Below are positions 1 through 7,990 of a stretch of DNA of 64,000 nt, one piece after another. A program made the translations under genes and the position numbers. The notes below the pieces were generated by a model. It was not told the origin of the DNA and made no database searches. It worked only from the letters and a program-made list of their open reading frames with translations. Position 1 is the stretch's first letter. Every line of letters starts with the position of its first letter. The stretch is from Amycolatopsis sp. NBC_00345 (GTDB lineage: Bacteria; Actinomycetota; Actinomycetes; Mycobacteriales; Pseudonocardiaceae), in contig NZ_CP107995.1 in NCBI RefSeq assembly GCF_036116635.1, positions 1,426,001-1,490,000 on the forward strand, in the 5' to 3' direction.

Positions 1-318
1 GCCTGCACGGTGCACGTCGACGGCCGTCCGGTGCTCGCCTGCCTCACGCTCGCCGCCACCGTCCGGAAGCCGGTGACCACGGTCGAAGCACTGTCCACAG
101 GGGACGAGCTGCACCCGGTCCAGCGGGCGTTCCTCGACCAGGACGCGCTGCAGTGCGGGTTCTGCACCTCGGGCCAGCTCATGTCGGCGGTCGCCGCCGT
201 GGAGCAGGACGTCGAGGACGTGCGGGAGTTCATGTCCGGCAACCTCTGCCGCTGCTCCGCGTACCCGAACATCGTCGCGGCGATCGAGCAGGCGAGGCGG
301 GCCGATGCGTCCGTTTGA
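1..318 (+). CDS. Molybdenum hydroxylase small subunit, 2Fe-2S (5' partial)
   Basis: This is the C-terminal part of the iron-sulfur subunit of a xanthine dehydrogenase/aldehyde oxidoreductase; the reading frame is open to the left window edge, so the start is missing. The motifs CGFCTSGQ (second 2Fe-2S cluster, first half) and NLCRCSAY (second half) are both present. In this family the two 2Fe-2S clusters pass electrons from the molybdopterin subunit to the FAD subunit. The 3' end overlaps the ATG of the next gene by 14 bp, so the three subunits are translationally coupled. The family is certain; the substrate cannot be read from this fragment. Confidence 0.93.
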   Translation, partial: ACTVHVDGRPVLACLTLAATVRKPVTTVEALSTGDELHPVQRAFLDQDALQCGFCTSGQLMSAVAAVEQDVEDVREFMSGNLCRCSAYPNIVAAIEQARRADASV

Positions 319-1267
319 GCTGACCGCGCCCACCACGGTCGAAGACGCGCTCGCCGGGACCGGCACGTTCCTGGCCGGCGGCACCACGCTGGTCGACCTG
401 ATGAAGCTGAACGTCCTGACCCCGCAACGGGTCCTGGACATCAACCAGGTCCCGCTGCGGGGCATCGAAACCGGCGACGGCCTGCGGTTCGGCGCGCTGG
501 AGCGGATGGCCGACATCGCCGCGCACCCCGGCGTGTACCCGGCGATCTCCCGGGCGCTGCTGCTGAGCGCGTCCCAGCAGATCCGGAACATGGCCAGCAT
601 CGGCGGGAACCTGCTGCAGCGCACCCGTTGCTCGTACTTCCGCGACGTCGCCATGCCCTGCAACAAACGCGAGCCCGGCAGCGGCTGCCCGGCGGTGGCC
701 GGCGCCAACCGGATGCACGCCGTCCTCGGCACCGGCGACGCCTGCGTGGCCACCCACGCCAGTGACGTGGCGGTCGCGCTGGTCGCGCTCGACGCGGAGG
801 TCGTGCTCGCCGATGGCACCGGCACCCGCGTGGTGAAGCTGACGGACTTCTACCGTGAGCCGGGCGAGACCCCCGACGTGGAGAACGACCTGCGCGACGG
901 CGAGCTGATCACCGAGGTCCGGGTGCCGCGGCTGGACTGGGCCGCGAACTCCACCTACGTCAAGGTGCGGGACCGGCAGTCGTACGAGTTCGCGCTGTGC
1001 TCCGCGGCGGTCGCGCTGGACGTCCGGGACGGCCGGATCGCCGACGCCCGGGTGGCGGCCGGCGGGGTCGGGACCGTGCCGTGGCGGCTGCCCCGAGTGG
1101 AAGCCGCCCTGCGGGGCGCGCCCGTGACCCAGGAGTCCTTCGAAGCCGCCGCTTCGGTGGCGGCCGAGGCCGCGCGTCCGTTGTCCGCCAACGGTTTCAA
1201 GCTGCGGCTGCTGCCGCGGACGATCGTCCGCGCGCTGCTCGAACTGACCGAGGGGAACCACTCATGA
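305..1267 (+). CDS. Molybdenum hydroxylase FAD subunit, PaoB/YagS-like
   Basis: The 320-residue protein carries the FAD-binding fold of molybdopterin dehydrogenases, with N-terminal LAGGTTLVDLM and the flavin motif ASIGGNLLQRTRC. The cysteines at about residues 109, 119 and 128 (CSYFRD, CNKR, GSGC) match the extra loop that binds a [4Fe-4S] cluster in the periplasmic aldehyde oxidoreductase PaoABC (YagTSR) of E. coli. That cluster is absent from classical xanthine dehydrogenases, so an aldehyde oxidoreductase is more likely than a purine enzyme. The ATG lies inside the end of the upstream gene and the stop overlaps the next start as ATGA. Confidence 0.92.
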   Translation: MRPFELTAPTTVEDALAGTGTFLAGGTTLVDLMKLNVLTPQRVLDINQVPLRGIETGDGLRFGALERMADIAAHPGVYPAISRALLLSASQQIRNMASIGGNLLQRTRCSYFRDVAMPCNKREPGSGCPAVAGANRMHAVLGTGDACVATHASDVAVALVALDAEVVLADGTGTRVVKLTDFYREPGETPDVENDLRDGELITEVRVPRLDWAANSTYVKVRDRQSYEFALCSAAVALDVRDGRIADARVAAGGVGTVPWRLPRVEAALRGAPVTQESFEAAASVAAEAARPLSANGFKLRLLPRTIVRALLELTEGNHS

Positions 1268-3435
1268 CCAGCCGGGTGGACGGGCCGCTGAAGGTCACCG
1301 GCCGGGCCGGGTACGGGTTGGACCGCACGTTGCCGGGCATGGTCTACGGCTACGTCGTGGTCAGCACGATCGCCCACGGCGAGATCGAGGCCATGGACGT
1401 GACGGCGGCGAAGAGCGCGCCCGGGGTGGTCGGCGTGTACTCACCGTTCGACTCGCTGGCGCTGAACCCCGGCAACTTCCCGGGTTTCGGCGAGACCTGG
1501 GTTCCGTTGCAGGACAGGGAAGTCCTCTACTACGGCCAGCCGATCGGCTTCGTGGTGGCGGAGACCTTCGAACAGGCTCGCGACGCGGCGATGCTGGTCG
1601 GCGTCTCGTACCGGCCCCGGCCGGCCCTGACCTCGCTGGCCGATGGCCTCGCCTCGGCCGAGGACGCGCCGGCGTCGCGGGGTGTGCCCTCGACCTTGTC
1701 CGTCCTCGCGCCCGGCGTCGAGTCCATTGAGGACGCGCTGGCGGCGAGCCCGGTGGTCGTCGAGGCGACCTACAGCACCGCGACCCAGAACCACGCCGCG
1801 ATGGAGCCGCACTCCGCGGTCGCGGTGTGGGAGGACGGCGTCCTGACGGTGTACAGCGGGAACCAGGGCTCGGACCTGCAGGCGTCGGAGCTGGCCGGTT
1901 CGCTGGGCCTGGAGCCGGCCGCGGTCCACGCGGTGAACCCGTTCGTGGGCGGGGCCTTCGGCGGCAAGGGCCGGACGTCCACACCGGCGTTCCTGGCGGC
2001 CGCCGCGGCGCGCGCGCTCGGCCGGCCGGTCAAAGCCGCGCTCACCCGGGAGCAGGTCTTCACCGCGACCGCGGGCCGCGCCGCGACGGTGCAGAAGATC
2101 GCCCTCGGCGCGGAGCGGGACGGCACGCTGGTCGCGCTGCGCCACGACTCGTGGTGCAGCACCGACGCGTTGCGGTCGTTCGTCGAACCGACTTCGCACG
2201 GCACGTCACGGGAGTGGTACGCCACGCGGAACCTGGCCATCAGCCAGAAGATGGTGCCGCTGAACATCCCGCAGACCACGTTCATGCGCGCACCGGGCGA
2301 GGCGCCCGGCTCGTTCGCGCTGGAGAGCGCGATCGACGAGCTGGCGCTCGCGCTGGACATGGACCCGATCGAGCTGCGGCAGCGGAACAACTCGACCGCG
2401 CCGCCCGGTGAAGACCTGCAGTGGTCGAGCAAGCACCTGGACGAGTGCTTCCGCGTCGGCGCGGCGCAGTTCGGCTGGTCCGGCCGCCGTCCGGGCGGGC
2501 GCACCGACGGCGACTGGCTGGTCGGCCTCGGCACGGCCACCGCGATGTTCCCCGCGCTGCGCTTCCCGGCCACGGTCGGGATCACGCTGCGGGACGACGA
2601 CACGGCCGAGGTCGGCACCAGCGGCGCGGACCCGGGCACCGGCCTGTTGACCGTGCTTTCCTTGGTGGGCGCGGAATCGCTGGACATCGCGCCGGAGCGG
2701 ATCGTCCCGCGGCTGGGTGATTCGAGGCTGCCGCCCGGGGGCATGTCCGGTGGTTCGACCGCCACGGCGAGCGCGGGGACGGCGATCATGATCGCCGCGG
2801 CCCAGGCGATCGACGAACTGCTGGCGCTGGCGTCGGCGCCGGGCGCGCCGTTCGACGGGCAGGACGTCCTGTACGCGGACGGCCGGGTGCTGGCCGGCGG
2901 CCGGTCGATGACGTTCGGCGAGCTGCTGCGGGCACTGGACCGCCCGTCGCTCTACGTGACGGGTTCGTCGGCGCCCGGCGAGGAGCTGACCAAACACTCG
3001 TTCAGCTCGTTCGGCGCGCAGTTCTGCGAGGTCCGCGTGCACAAGTGGACGCGCGAGGCCCGGGTGTCGCGGATGCTCGGCGTGTTCGACGGCGGCCGGA
3101 TCATCAACGAGCAGGCCGCCCGCAGCCAGATCAGCGGCGGCATGATCTGGGGCGTGTCGGCCGCGCTCCACGAGGGACTGGAGATCGAGGCGAACGGCCG
3201 CATGGCCAACGCCGACTTCGCGGGTTACCTGCTGCCGGTGAACGCGGACATCCCCGACATCGGCGTCCACTTCGTCGAGTACCCGGACACGCTGCACAAC
3301 GCGGTCGGCGCCCGGGGCCTCGGCGAGATCGGCACCGTGGGCGTGGCGGCGGCGGTGGCGAACGCCATCGCCAACGCGACCGGAATCCGGGTCCGGCACA
3401 TCCCGATCATGATCGAGGACCTGCTCGAAGAGTGA
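1264..3435 (+). CDS. Molybdenum hydroxylase large subunit (molybdopterin-binding), PaoC-like
   Basis: This 723-residue catalytic subunit starts at the ATG that overlaps the FAD-subunit stop. The cofactor motif GGAFGGKG is near residue 227. The C-terminal motif GARGLGEIGTVG, near residue 687, holds the glutamate that acts as catalytic base in this family. It is the last gene of the operon and is followed within 3 bases by a perfect 40-bp palindrome. A longer in-frame extension upstream overlaps the FAD gene and has no family similarity, so I reject it. A maturation chaperone (XdhC/PaoD type) is not visible in the window and may lie to the left. Confidence 0.93.
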   Translation: MTSRVDGPLKVTGRAGYGLDRTLPGMVYGYVVVSTIAHGEIEAMDVTAAKSAPGVVGVYSPFDSLALNPGNFPGFGETWVPLQDREVLYYGQPIGFVVAETFEQARDAAMLVGVSYRPRPALTSLADGLASAEDAPASRGVPSTLSVLAPGVESIEDALAASPVVVEATYSTATQNHAAMEPHSAVAVWEDGVLTVYSGNQGSDLQASELAGSLGLEPAAVHAVNPFVGGAFGGKGRTSTPAFLAAAAARALGRPVKAALTREQVFTATAGRAATVQKIALGAERDGTLVALRHDSWCSTDALRSFVEPTSHGTSREWYATRNLAISQKMVPLNIPQTTFMRAPGEAPGSFALESAIDELALALDMDPIELRQRNNSTAPPGEDLQWSSKHLDECFRVGAAQFGWSGRRPGGRTDGDWLVGLGTATAMFPALRFPATVGITLRDDDTAEVGTSGADPGTGLLTVLSLVGAESLDIAPERIVPRLGDSRLPPGGMSGGSTATASAGTAIMIAAAQAIDELLALASAPGAPFDGQDVLYADGRVLAGGRSMTFGELLRALDRPSLYVTGSSAPGEELTKHSFSSFGAQFCEVRVHKWTREARVSRMLGVFDGGRIINEQAARSQISGGMIWGVSAALHEGLEIEANGRMANADFAGYLLPVNADIPDIGVHFVEYPDTLHNAVGARGLGEIGTVGVAAAVANAIANATGIRVRHIPIMIEDLLEE

Positions 3436-3437
3436 CG

Positions 3438-3477
3438 CGCGGGTGCGCGGAACCGGGCCCGGTTCCGCGCACCCGCG
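3438..3477. terminator. Perfect 40-bp palindrome between convergent genes
   Basis: The bases form a gapless self-complementary stem starting CGCGGGTGCGCGGAACC. It lies 2 bases after the stop of the molybdenum hydroxylase operon and 10 bases before the stop of the leftward SGNH hydrolase, so it would serve both strands. There is no long T run; TCTTT follows on the + strand. Confidence 0.75.
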
Positions 3478-3486
3478 GTCTTTCCG

Positions 3487-4695
3487 TCAGGCCTTCACCC
3501 CGGCGAACGGCCCGTCGCCGCCGAACGCGTGCGCCGCGAAGCGTTCGCCGATGCGGCGGTGGGCCGGGCCGTCCGGGTGAAGCCGGTCGGGCAGGGGCAG
3601 CTCGGCGGAGTCGGCCTCGCCGTAGAGGTCACGGCCGTCGAGGTAGTACAGAGCGGGGTCGTCGGCGGCGCGCTGCGCGACGATGCGGGCCAGCTCCTCG
3701 CGGATCACGGTCAGGGTCAGCTTCCCGGCCGCGCGCTCGGCCGGGTCGCCGGTGGCGGCGAACTGCAGCGTGCCGGAGCTGAAGTCGACCGCGCCCGGCC
3801 CGGGGGTGTCCTCGTGGATCGGGCAGAGGATGGGGGCGACGACCAGCAACGGCGTCGTCGGGTGCCCCTCCCGGATCGTGTCGAGGAACCCGTGCACGGC
3901 CGGGCCGAAGGCGCGCAGCCGCATCACGTCGGCGTTCACCAGGTTGATGCCGATCTTGACGCTGATCAGGTCCGCCGGGGTGTCCCGCAGGGTGCGGGCG
4001 GTGAACGGGTCGAGCATCGCGCTGCCGCCGAAGCCGAGGTTGACCAGCTCCACCCCGCCGAGCGACGCGGCCAGCGCGGGCCAGGTCGTGGCGGGGCTCG
4101 CGGCGTTGGAGCCGTGGCTGATCGAGCTGCCGTGGTGCAGCCAGACCCGGCGGCCGTCCCGGGCCACGGGCTCGACCGGGGCGTCGGTCCGCAGCTCGAC
4201 CAGCTCGGTGATCTCGGTGTGCGGCAGCCAGATCTCGACGTCCTTGACCCGGCCGGGCAGGCCCTCGAACCGGACCGTGCCGACCGGGCCGTCCTGGGTC
4301 TCGGCGATGCCGGTGGCCATGTCCAGCAGCCGGATCCGGCCGCCGGTCGTGCTCGCCTGCCCGGCCGGCTCGCCGTCGACGAGCAGGTCGTAAACGCCGT
4401 CCGGGCGCGGCGGGATGTCGCGGTAGCCGACCCTGGTGCGCAGCGTGTCCAGCTCGACGGTGGTGGCACTGGTCCGGAACACCAGCCGGACGCCGGCGGG
4501 CTGGGCTTCGGCCATCGCCAGCTGCCCGTCGGCGCACTGCGCGCGGGCCCAGGCCGGCAGCCGGTGCGGCGCCAGGCCGTGCTCGGTGGGCTCCAGTTCG
4601 ATCGCGCCGCGCACGAGGTCCGCGGTGACGGGCGTGGTGGTCAAGCGGGTGGTCGCGGCGGTCGCGGGGGCGTCTGGGGCGGATGGAGAGGTCAT
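3487..4695 (-). CDS. SGNH/GDSL-family hydrolase
   Basis: A 402-residue protein with a ~180-residue N-terminal beta-rich region followed by an SGNH esterase domain. Visible blocks are WLHHGSSISHGS (nucleophile serine near residue 191), LGFGGSAMLD (block II Gly), KIGINLV (block III Asn) and DRLHPDG near the C terminus (catalytic Asp and His). Family members hydrolyse acyl esters of sugars or lipids. The start chosen (ATG at 4695) avoids a 30-residue basic extension that would run into the hairpin cluster. No signal peptide is evident, so it is probably cytoplasmic. The substrate is unknown. Confidence 0.88.
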   Translation of the reverse strand: MTSPSAPDAPATAATTRLTTTPVTADLVRGAIELEPTEHGLAPHRLPAWARAQCADGQLAMAEAQPAGVRLVFRTSATTVELDTLRTRVGYRDIPPRPDGVYDLLVDGEPAGQASTTGGRIRLLDMATGIAETQDGPVGTVRFEGLPGRVKDVEIWLPHTEITELVELRTDAPVEPVARDGRRVWLHHGSSISHGSNAASPATTWPALAASLGGVELVNLGFGGSAMLDPFTARTLRDTPADLISVKIGINLVNADVMRLRAFGPAVHGFLDTIREGHPTTPLLVVAPILCPIHEDTPGPGAVDFSSGTLQFAATGDPAERAAGKLTLTVIREELARIVAQRAADDPALYYLDGRDLYGEADSAELPLPDRLHPDGPAHRRIGERFAAHAFGGDGPFAGVKA

Positions 4696-4746
4696 GATCG
4701 CGAGTCTGCCGACCGGCCCGGCGGTCCGCACTTCGTTTACCCGGCC

Positions 4747-4802
4747 GTCCCTGAAGGCCACCTTCAGGGACGTTGATGCCCTCAAGGTGGCCTTCAGGGC
4801 AT
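4747..4802. repeat. Two short hairpins of the CCTGAAGG family
   Basis: Bases 4747-4771 are a perfect 11-bp stem around CCA (GTCCCTGAAGG/CCTTCAGGGAC). Bases 4776-4802 form a second stem of the same type (ATGCCCTCAAGG/CCTTCAGGGCAT, one mismatch). Both lie in the divergent region between the SGNH hydrolase and the phospholipase, where terminators would not be expected. Confidence 0.7.
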
Positions 4803-4808
4803 TGGGAA

Positions 4809-4863
4809 CGCCGTCAAGGCCTCCTTACCTGCGTGAGACGCGGGTAAGGAGGCCTTGACGGCG
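4809..4863. repeat. Long hairpin, AAGGAGGCCTTGACGG family
   Basis: Perfect 21-bp arms (4809-4829 and 4843-4863) carry CGTCAAGGCCTCCTTACC and its complement. Near-identical stems occur at 41434-41486 and 56559-56613. Here it sits about 90 bp upstream of the phospholipase start in a divergent intergenic region. Confidence 0.8.
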
Positions 4864-4950
4864 TCCTGCGGCGGCCCGGTGGAGCGAACGTTCGCCCAAC
4901 CTTCTCCCGTAGGTTGTGCTCCCGTCCCCGGCTGTGATGAGACTGAGCGC

Positions 4951-6969
4951 ATGACCGACCTGAACCGCCGCCGGTTCCTCCAGGTGGCCGGCGGTACCGC
5001 CGCCGCCTCGATGATGTCCGGCAGCATCGCCCGAGCCGCCGCCATCCCGGCGAACCACCGCACCCGCAGCCTGCAGGATGTCGAGCACGTCGTCGTGCTG
5101 ATGCAGGAGAACCGCTCGTTCGACCACTACTTCGGCACCCTGCGCGGCGTCCGCGGCTTCGGCGACCCGCGCCCGGTGACGCTGCCCAGCGGCAAGCCGG
5201 TGTGGAACCAGCCGGACGGGGCCAAGGACGTGTTGCCGTTCCGGCCCGAGGTGAGCGACCTCGGCCTGCAGTTCGTCCAGGACCTGCCGCACGGCTGGGG
5301 CGACACCCACTCCGCGTGGAACCACGGGAAGTACGACAACTGGGTGCCCGCCAAGGGCACCACCACGATGGCCCACATGACCCGTGAGGACATCCCGTTC
5401 CACTACGCGCTGGCCGACGCGTTCACCATCTGCGACGCCTACCATTGCTCGCTGATGGGGTCGACCGACCCGAACCGTTATTACATGTGGACCGGCTACA
5501 CCGGCAACGACGGCGTCGGCGGCGGCCCGGTCATCGGCAATGACGAAAAGGGCTACGGCTGGACGACCTACCCGGAGCGGCTGGAGAAGGCCGGGGTGTC
5601 GTGGAAGATCTACCAGGACATCGGCGACGGCCTCGACGCCGCCGGCTCGTGGGGCTGGATCTCCGACGCCTACCGCGGCAACTACGGCGACAACTCGCTG
5701 CTCTACTTCAACCAGTACCGCAACGCCAAGGCCGGCGATCCGTTGTACGACAAGGCGCGGACCGGGACGAACGCGAAGAACGGCGACGGCTTCTTCGACA
5801 TCTTCAAGGCCGACGTGAAGGCCGGGAAGCTGCCGAGCGTGTCGTGGGTGGTCGCGCCCGAGGCGTTCACCGAGCACCCGAACTGGCCGGCCAACTACGG
5901 CGCCTGGTACGTCTCGCAGGTGCTCGACGCGCTCACCGCCTCGCCCGAGGTGTGGAGCAAGACCGCCGTGTTCGTCACCTACGACGAGAACGACGGGTTC
6001 TTCGACCACGTCGTGCCGCCGTACCCGCCGGCCACGGCCGCGCAGGGCGGCTCGACGGTCGACACGAAGTACGAGCTCAACGACTCCCTGCCCTACGGAC
6101 TGGGCCAGCGCGTGCCGATGCTCGTCGTTTCGCCGTGGAGCAAGGGCGGCCGGGTGTGCTCGGAGGTCTTCGACCACACCTCGATCCTGCGGTTCCTGGA
6201 ACGCCGGTTCGGGGTGAAGGAGACCAACATTTCGACCTGGCGCCGCGCGATCACCGGCGACCTCACGTCGGCCTTCGACTTCTCCGGCACCGACGCGTTG
6301 GTGCCGAGCCTGCCCTCGACCGCCGCGTATATCCCGCCGGACCACGACCGGCACCCGGACTACAAGCCGGTGCCGCCGGGCACCCCGGCCCTGCCGAAGC
6401 AGGAGCCCGGCCAGCGGCCCGCGATGCCGCTGCCCTACGACCTCGCCGCCGACGCGACGTTCGACCAGGGCAAGCTGACGGTGAAGTTCGCCAGCCACGG
6501 CGCGGCCGGCGCGGTCTTCTACGTCACCTCGGCCACCGACAAGACCGGCCCGTGGAGCTACACGGTCGGCGCCGGGCAGCAGACTTCCGGGAGCTGGGCG
6601 GTGTCCGGCAACTACGACTTCACGGTGCACGGCCCGAACGGGTTCTTCCGCCAGTTCACCGGGCCGGGCACCGGGGTCGAGGTCACCGCGGGCAACGCCC
6701 GGCACGGTGGTGACCTCACGCTGGTCCTGACCAACAGCGGCACCGCCGCGGTCACCGTGGCGGTCCGCGCCGCCGCCGGGTACGGCTACGCCGGGCCCGC
6801 GACGCACCGCCTCCGTCCCGGATCCCGGACGGTGCACACGATCCGCACCGGCGCGACCGCGGGCTGGTACGACGTGACCGTCACAGCCGGGACCACGGTC
6901 CGCCGCCTGGCCGGCCACGTGGAATGCGGGTCGCTGAGCCTCAGCGACCCCGGCATCCGGAGCCACTGA
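4951..6969 (+). CDS. Phosphocholine-type phospholipase C, Tat-exported
   Basis: A 672-residue secreted phosphoesterase. A twin-arginine signal NRRRFLQ is at residues 5-11, followed by an Ala/Gly/Met hydrophobic stretch and an ARAAA cleavage region near residue 30. The mature enzyme opens with the metal-binding motif MQENRSFDHYFGTLRG (residues 51-66), typical of bacterial non-hemolytic/hemolytic PLCs of the acid-phosphatase superfamily. TYDENDGFFDHVVPP is a second metal site, and the two ~100-residue beta-sandwich domains after residue 470 match the usual C-terminal DUF756 pair. Length agrees with the family. It stands alone between hairpins. Regulation by phosphate is common for this family but no Pho box was identified. 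Confidence 0.94.
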   Translation: MTDLNRRRFLQVAGGTAAASMMSGSIARAAAIPANHRTRSLQDVEHVVVLMQENRSFDHYFGTLRGVRGFGDPRPVTLPSGKPVWNQPDGAKDVLPFRPEVSDLGLQFVQDLPHGWGDTHSAWNHGKYDNWVPAKGTTTMAHMTREDIPFHYALADAFTICDAYHCSLMGSTDPNRYYMWTGYTGNDGVGGGPVIGNDEKGYGWTTYPERLEKAGVSWKIYQDIGDGLDAAGSWGWISDAYRGNYGDNSLLYFNQYRNAKAGDPLYDKARTGTNAKNGDGFFDIFKADVKAGKLPSVSWVVAPEAFTEHPNWPANYGAWYVSQVLDALTASPEVWSKTAVFVTYDENDGFFDHVVPPYPPATAAQGGSTVDTKYELNDSLPYGLGQRVPMLVVSPWSKGGRVCSEVFDHTSILRFLERRFGVKETNISTWRRAITGDLTSAFDFSGTDALVPSLPSTAAYIPPDHDRHPDYKPVPPGTPALPKQEPGQRPAMPLPYDLAADATFDQGKLTVKFASHGAAGAVFYVTSATDKTGPWSYTVGAGQQTSGSWAVSGNYDFTVHGPNGFFRQFTGPGTGVEVTAGNARHGGDLTLVLTNSGTAAVTVAVRAAAGYGYAGPATHRLRPGSRTVHTIRTGATAGWYDVTVTAGTTVRRLAGHVECGSLSLSDPGIRSH

Positions 6970-6983
6970 GCTATTTGGCAAGG

Positions 6984-7023
6984 GCGCCGTCCGTCCCAGC
7001 CTGCGGGCTGGGACGGACGGCGC
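6984..7023. terminator. Bidirectional hairpin terminator
   Basis: A perfect 18-bp stem (GCGCCGTCCGTCCCAGCC) with a 4-base TGCG loop lies 14 bases past the phospholipase stop and before the end of the leftward alpha/beta hydrolase. Confidence 0.85.
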
Positions 7024-7049
7024 TTCGGCGTTGTTCGGCGAGCGTCCGC

Positions 7050-7883
7050 TCAGCGGTGCTCGTGGAGGAAGGCGAGCAGTGCCGCGGTCAGCTCGGCGGG
7101 CGCGTCCTCCTGGACGAGGTGGCCGGCGCCGGCGATGGGCTCCAGTCGCGCGCCCGGGATGCGGGCGACGAGTTCCGGTCCCTTCGCCGGCGGGATCCAC
7201 GTGTCGTCCTGGCCCCAGCAGACGACCACCGGGATCCCGATCTCGCCGTACCGGTCCTGCACCTCGTCGGTGAAACGCTGGTCAGCCTGGGCGATCTGCC
7301 GATAGAAGGCGGCCTGGCCGGTTTCGCCGAGCCAGGGCCGGACGAGCCGGTCGAGGACCGCCGGGTGCAGGCCGGCGCTGCTCGCGGAGCTGACGTACTC
7401 GCGCACCAGCGCGCCGTGCAGCGCGGGCGGAAGCTGTTCGAAGACCTCGGCGTGCTGCCCGACGAGCCGGAAGAACGGCGAGCCCCACGGCGCGAGCGCG
7501 ACCGGGTCGACCAGCGCGAGCGCGCGGTAGTCGGCGCCGTGCAGCAGGTGCGCCCGCAGGGAAACGGCACCGCCGAAGTCGTGCGCGACGACCAGCGGCC
7601 GGTCGAGCCCCCAGTGCGCCAGCAGCTCGGTGAAGACCCGGCCCTGTGCGCCGAGCGAGACGTCCTGGCCGTTCGCCTGCTCGGAGGCGCCGTACCCGGG
7701 CATGTCCCAGACGAACACGTGGTGCCGCCGGGCGAGCGACCGCGCGACCGCCCGCCAGACGTAGGACGAGAACGGCGTCCCGTGCAGCAGGACGACCGGG
7801 TCCTGCCCGCGCGGCCCCAGCTCGGCCCACCGGACTTCGCCGGCGCTGCTGGGAAAGGCCTCGGGCAGGTGCCATTCGCTCAC
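7050..7883 (-). CDS. Alpha/beta hydrolase, haloalkane dehalogenase-like
   Basis: A 277-residue alpha/beta hydrolase. The oxyanion motif HGTPFSS is near residue 34. The nucleophile elbow reads VAHDFGG with aspartate 102, not serine. WGQDDTWIP supplies the acid and GAGHLVQEDAP the histidine (255). An Asp nucleophile is found in haloalkane and haloacetate dehalogenases and in epoxide hydrolases, not in ordinary esterases. There is no epoxide-hydrolase tyrosine pair that I can place with certainty, so 'dehalogenase-like' is the most careful call. It is monocistronic, with kup downstream on the same strand after 95 bp. Confidence 0.88.
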   Translation of the reverse strand: MSEWHLPEAFPSSAGEVRWAELGPRGQDPVVLLHGTPFSSYVWRAVARSLARRHHVFVWDMPGYGASEQANGQDVSLGAQGRVFTELLAHWGLDRPLVVAHDFGGAVSLRAHLLHGADYRALALVDPVALAPWGSPFFRLVGQHAEVFEQLPPALHGALVREYVSSASSAGLHPAVLDRLVRPWLGETGQAAFYRQIAQADQRFTDEVQDRYGEIGIPVVVCWGQDDTWIPPAKGPELVARIPGARLEPIAGAGHLVQEDAPAELTAALLAFLHEHR

Positions 7884-7962
7884 GGACGCGGTTCCTCTCG
7901 CACGGTGGTCACGGTGTGCTCTTCGGACACCCGATCATCCGCGCGCCGCGGCGGCAACCGTT

Positions 7963-7990
7963 TTCTACAGCTCGATTTCTACAGCTCGAT
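7963..7990. repeat. 14-bp tandem duplication at the kup stop codon
   Basis: TTCTACAGCTCGAT occurs twice head to tail (7963-7976, 7977-7990). The right copy contains the last codons and stop of kup; the left copy is a non-coding echo of them. Confidence 0.85.

Noticed and set aside
4884..4895. GCGAACGTTCGC palindrome upstream of the phospholipase
   Set aside because: A single 12-bp GC-rich palindrome without a second copy or matching regulator is weak evidence for an operator.
4825..7200. A 791-codon minus-strand frame opposite the phospholipase
   Set aside because: Antisense shadow; the sense strand has a Tat signal and the ENRSFDHYF motif.
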